Positions 63,865-64,000 of a stretch of DNA of 64,000 bases are shown here, piece after piece. Origin of the DNA: Nitrospirota bacterium (GTDB lineage Bacteria > Nitrospirota > Nitrospiria > Nitrospirales > Nitrospiraceae); assembly GCA_040755395.1 (NCBI GenBank), contig JBFMAX010000001.1:310001-374000 (forward strand), read 5' to 3'. The notes under the pieces are model-generated. The model saw only the letters and a list, made by a program, of their open reading frames with translations, made no database searches and was not told the DNA's origin. Each line of letters begins with the position of its first letter. The first letter of the stretch is position 1. Both the position numbers and the translations under genes were made by a program.

Positions 63865-64000
63865 CTACTTCTTCTTTTCAGGTTCTTTCTTTTCGGCTTT
63901 CGGCGCTTCTTTGGCGGGCTCTTTCTTTTCGCTGGCTTTCGCTTCGGCCGCGGGAGCCGCCGCTTTTTCGGCCCCTTCGACCGGCGCCTCTTCCTTCCCT
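63865..64000 (-). CDS. rplY: probable 50S ribosomal protein L25/CTC, C-terminal tail (partial)
   Basis: Only the last 45 codons are in the window: an Ala/Glu/Lys-rich tail (EEAPVEGAEKAAAPAAEAK...EKKEPEKKK, stop TAG at 63865). Such tails are typical of CTC-type L25, and rplY is the usual gene just upstream of pth. The conserved domain is outside the window, so the name rests on composition and position. Confidence 0.6.
   Translation of the reverse strand, partial: GKEEAPVEGAEKAAAPAAEAKASEKKEPAKEAPKAEKKEPEKKK

Overview
The window looks like a chromosomal piece of a Nitrospira-type bacterium (phylum Nitrospirota), a chemolithoautotrophic nitrite oxidiser. The main reason is a nearly complete reductive TCA (rTCA) gene set: ATP-citrate lyase (aclBA), aconitase, isocitrate dehydrogenase, a soluble-looking fumarate reductase/succinate dehydrogenase pair and succinyl-CoA synthetase (sucC, sucD), all on the minus strand between 5.9 and 18.2 kb. 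A second minus-strand operon at 23.0-27.4 kb encodes a five-subunit pyruvate/2-oxoglutarate:ferredoxin oxidoreductase. Together these fix CO2 by running the TCA cycle backwards. There are no rRNA genes, convincing tRNAs, CRISPR arrays or intact insertion sequences.

Layout: 0-2 kb holds small lineage-specific genes (zinc-ribbon, single-TM and secreted proteins). 2.1-5.6 kb holds a ferritin-like/VIT iron transporter, a DUF72 protein and a B12-binding radical SAM protein. 5.9-18.2 kb is the rTCA cluster. 18.4-22.9 kb holds mutM, a protein phosphatase, a zinc-ribbon protein, an orphan higA antitoxin and an Rsm22-like methyltransferase. 23.0-27.4 kb is the oxidoreductase operon. 27.7-32.7 kb is cofactor and one-carbon metabolism (a split MTHFR, queF, apaH, panB, metF, folD). 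33-38.3 kb holds a lipoprotein, a beta-propeller protein, an RRM RNA-binding protein and a fatty-acid desaturase. 38.9-48.9 kb is an accessory region of small secreted or membrane proteins, a Crp/Fnr regulator, two SPFH/stomatin proteins and a decaying radical SAM gene. 49.5-59.6 kb is a housekeeping superoperon (rpsF-ssb-rpsR-DUF177-rpmF-plsX-fabH-fabD-fabG-acpP-fabF-rnc) with fabI upstream and a cyclophilin downstream. 59.9-61.4 kb is an integron-like patch with a hicB antitoxin, a frameshifted hicA and an attC-bounded gene cassette. 62.0-64 kb holds ychF, pth and the 3' end of a probable rplY.

The most interesting material is between genes. (1) Many junctions, including four inside the rTCA cluster, carry hairpins built from quasi-tandem short words; the words differ from locus to locus but the two arms still match. 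(2) A leader element of about 100 bp is repeated four times, always ahead of small secreted, membrane or hypothetical genes, and two of the downstream clusters share paralogous genes. (3) A structured repeat of roughly 100-130 bp occurs twice with compensatory stem changes. (4) Two 20-bp dyads share a core and have co-varying arms. (5) A gene cassette is bounded by attC-like sites with no integrase in sight. These are observations from sequence; no search has been run.
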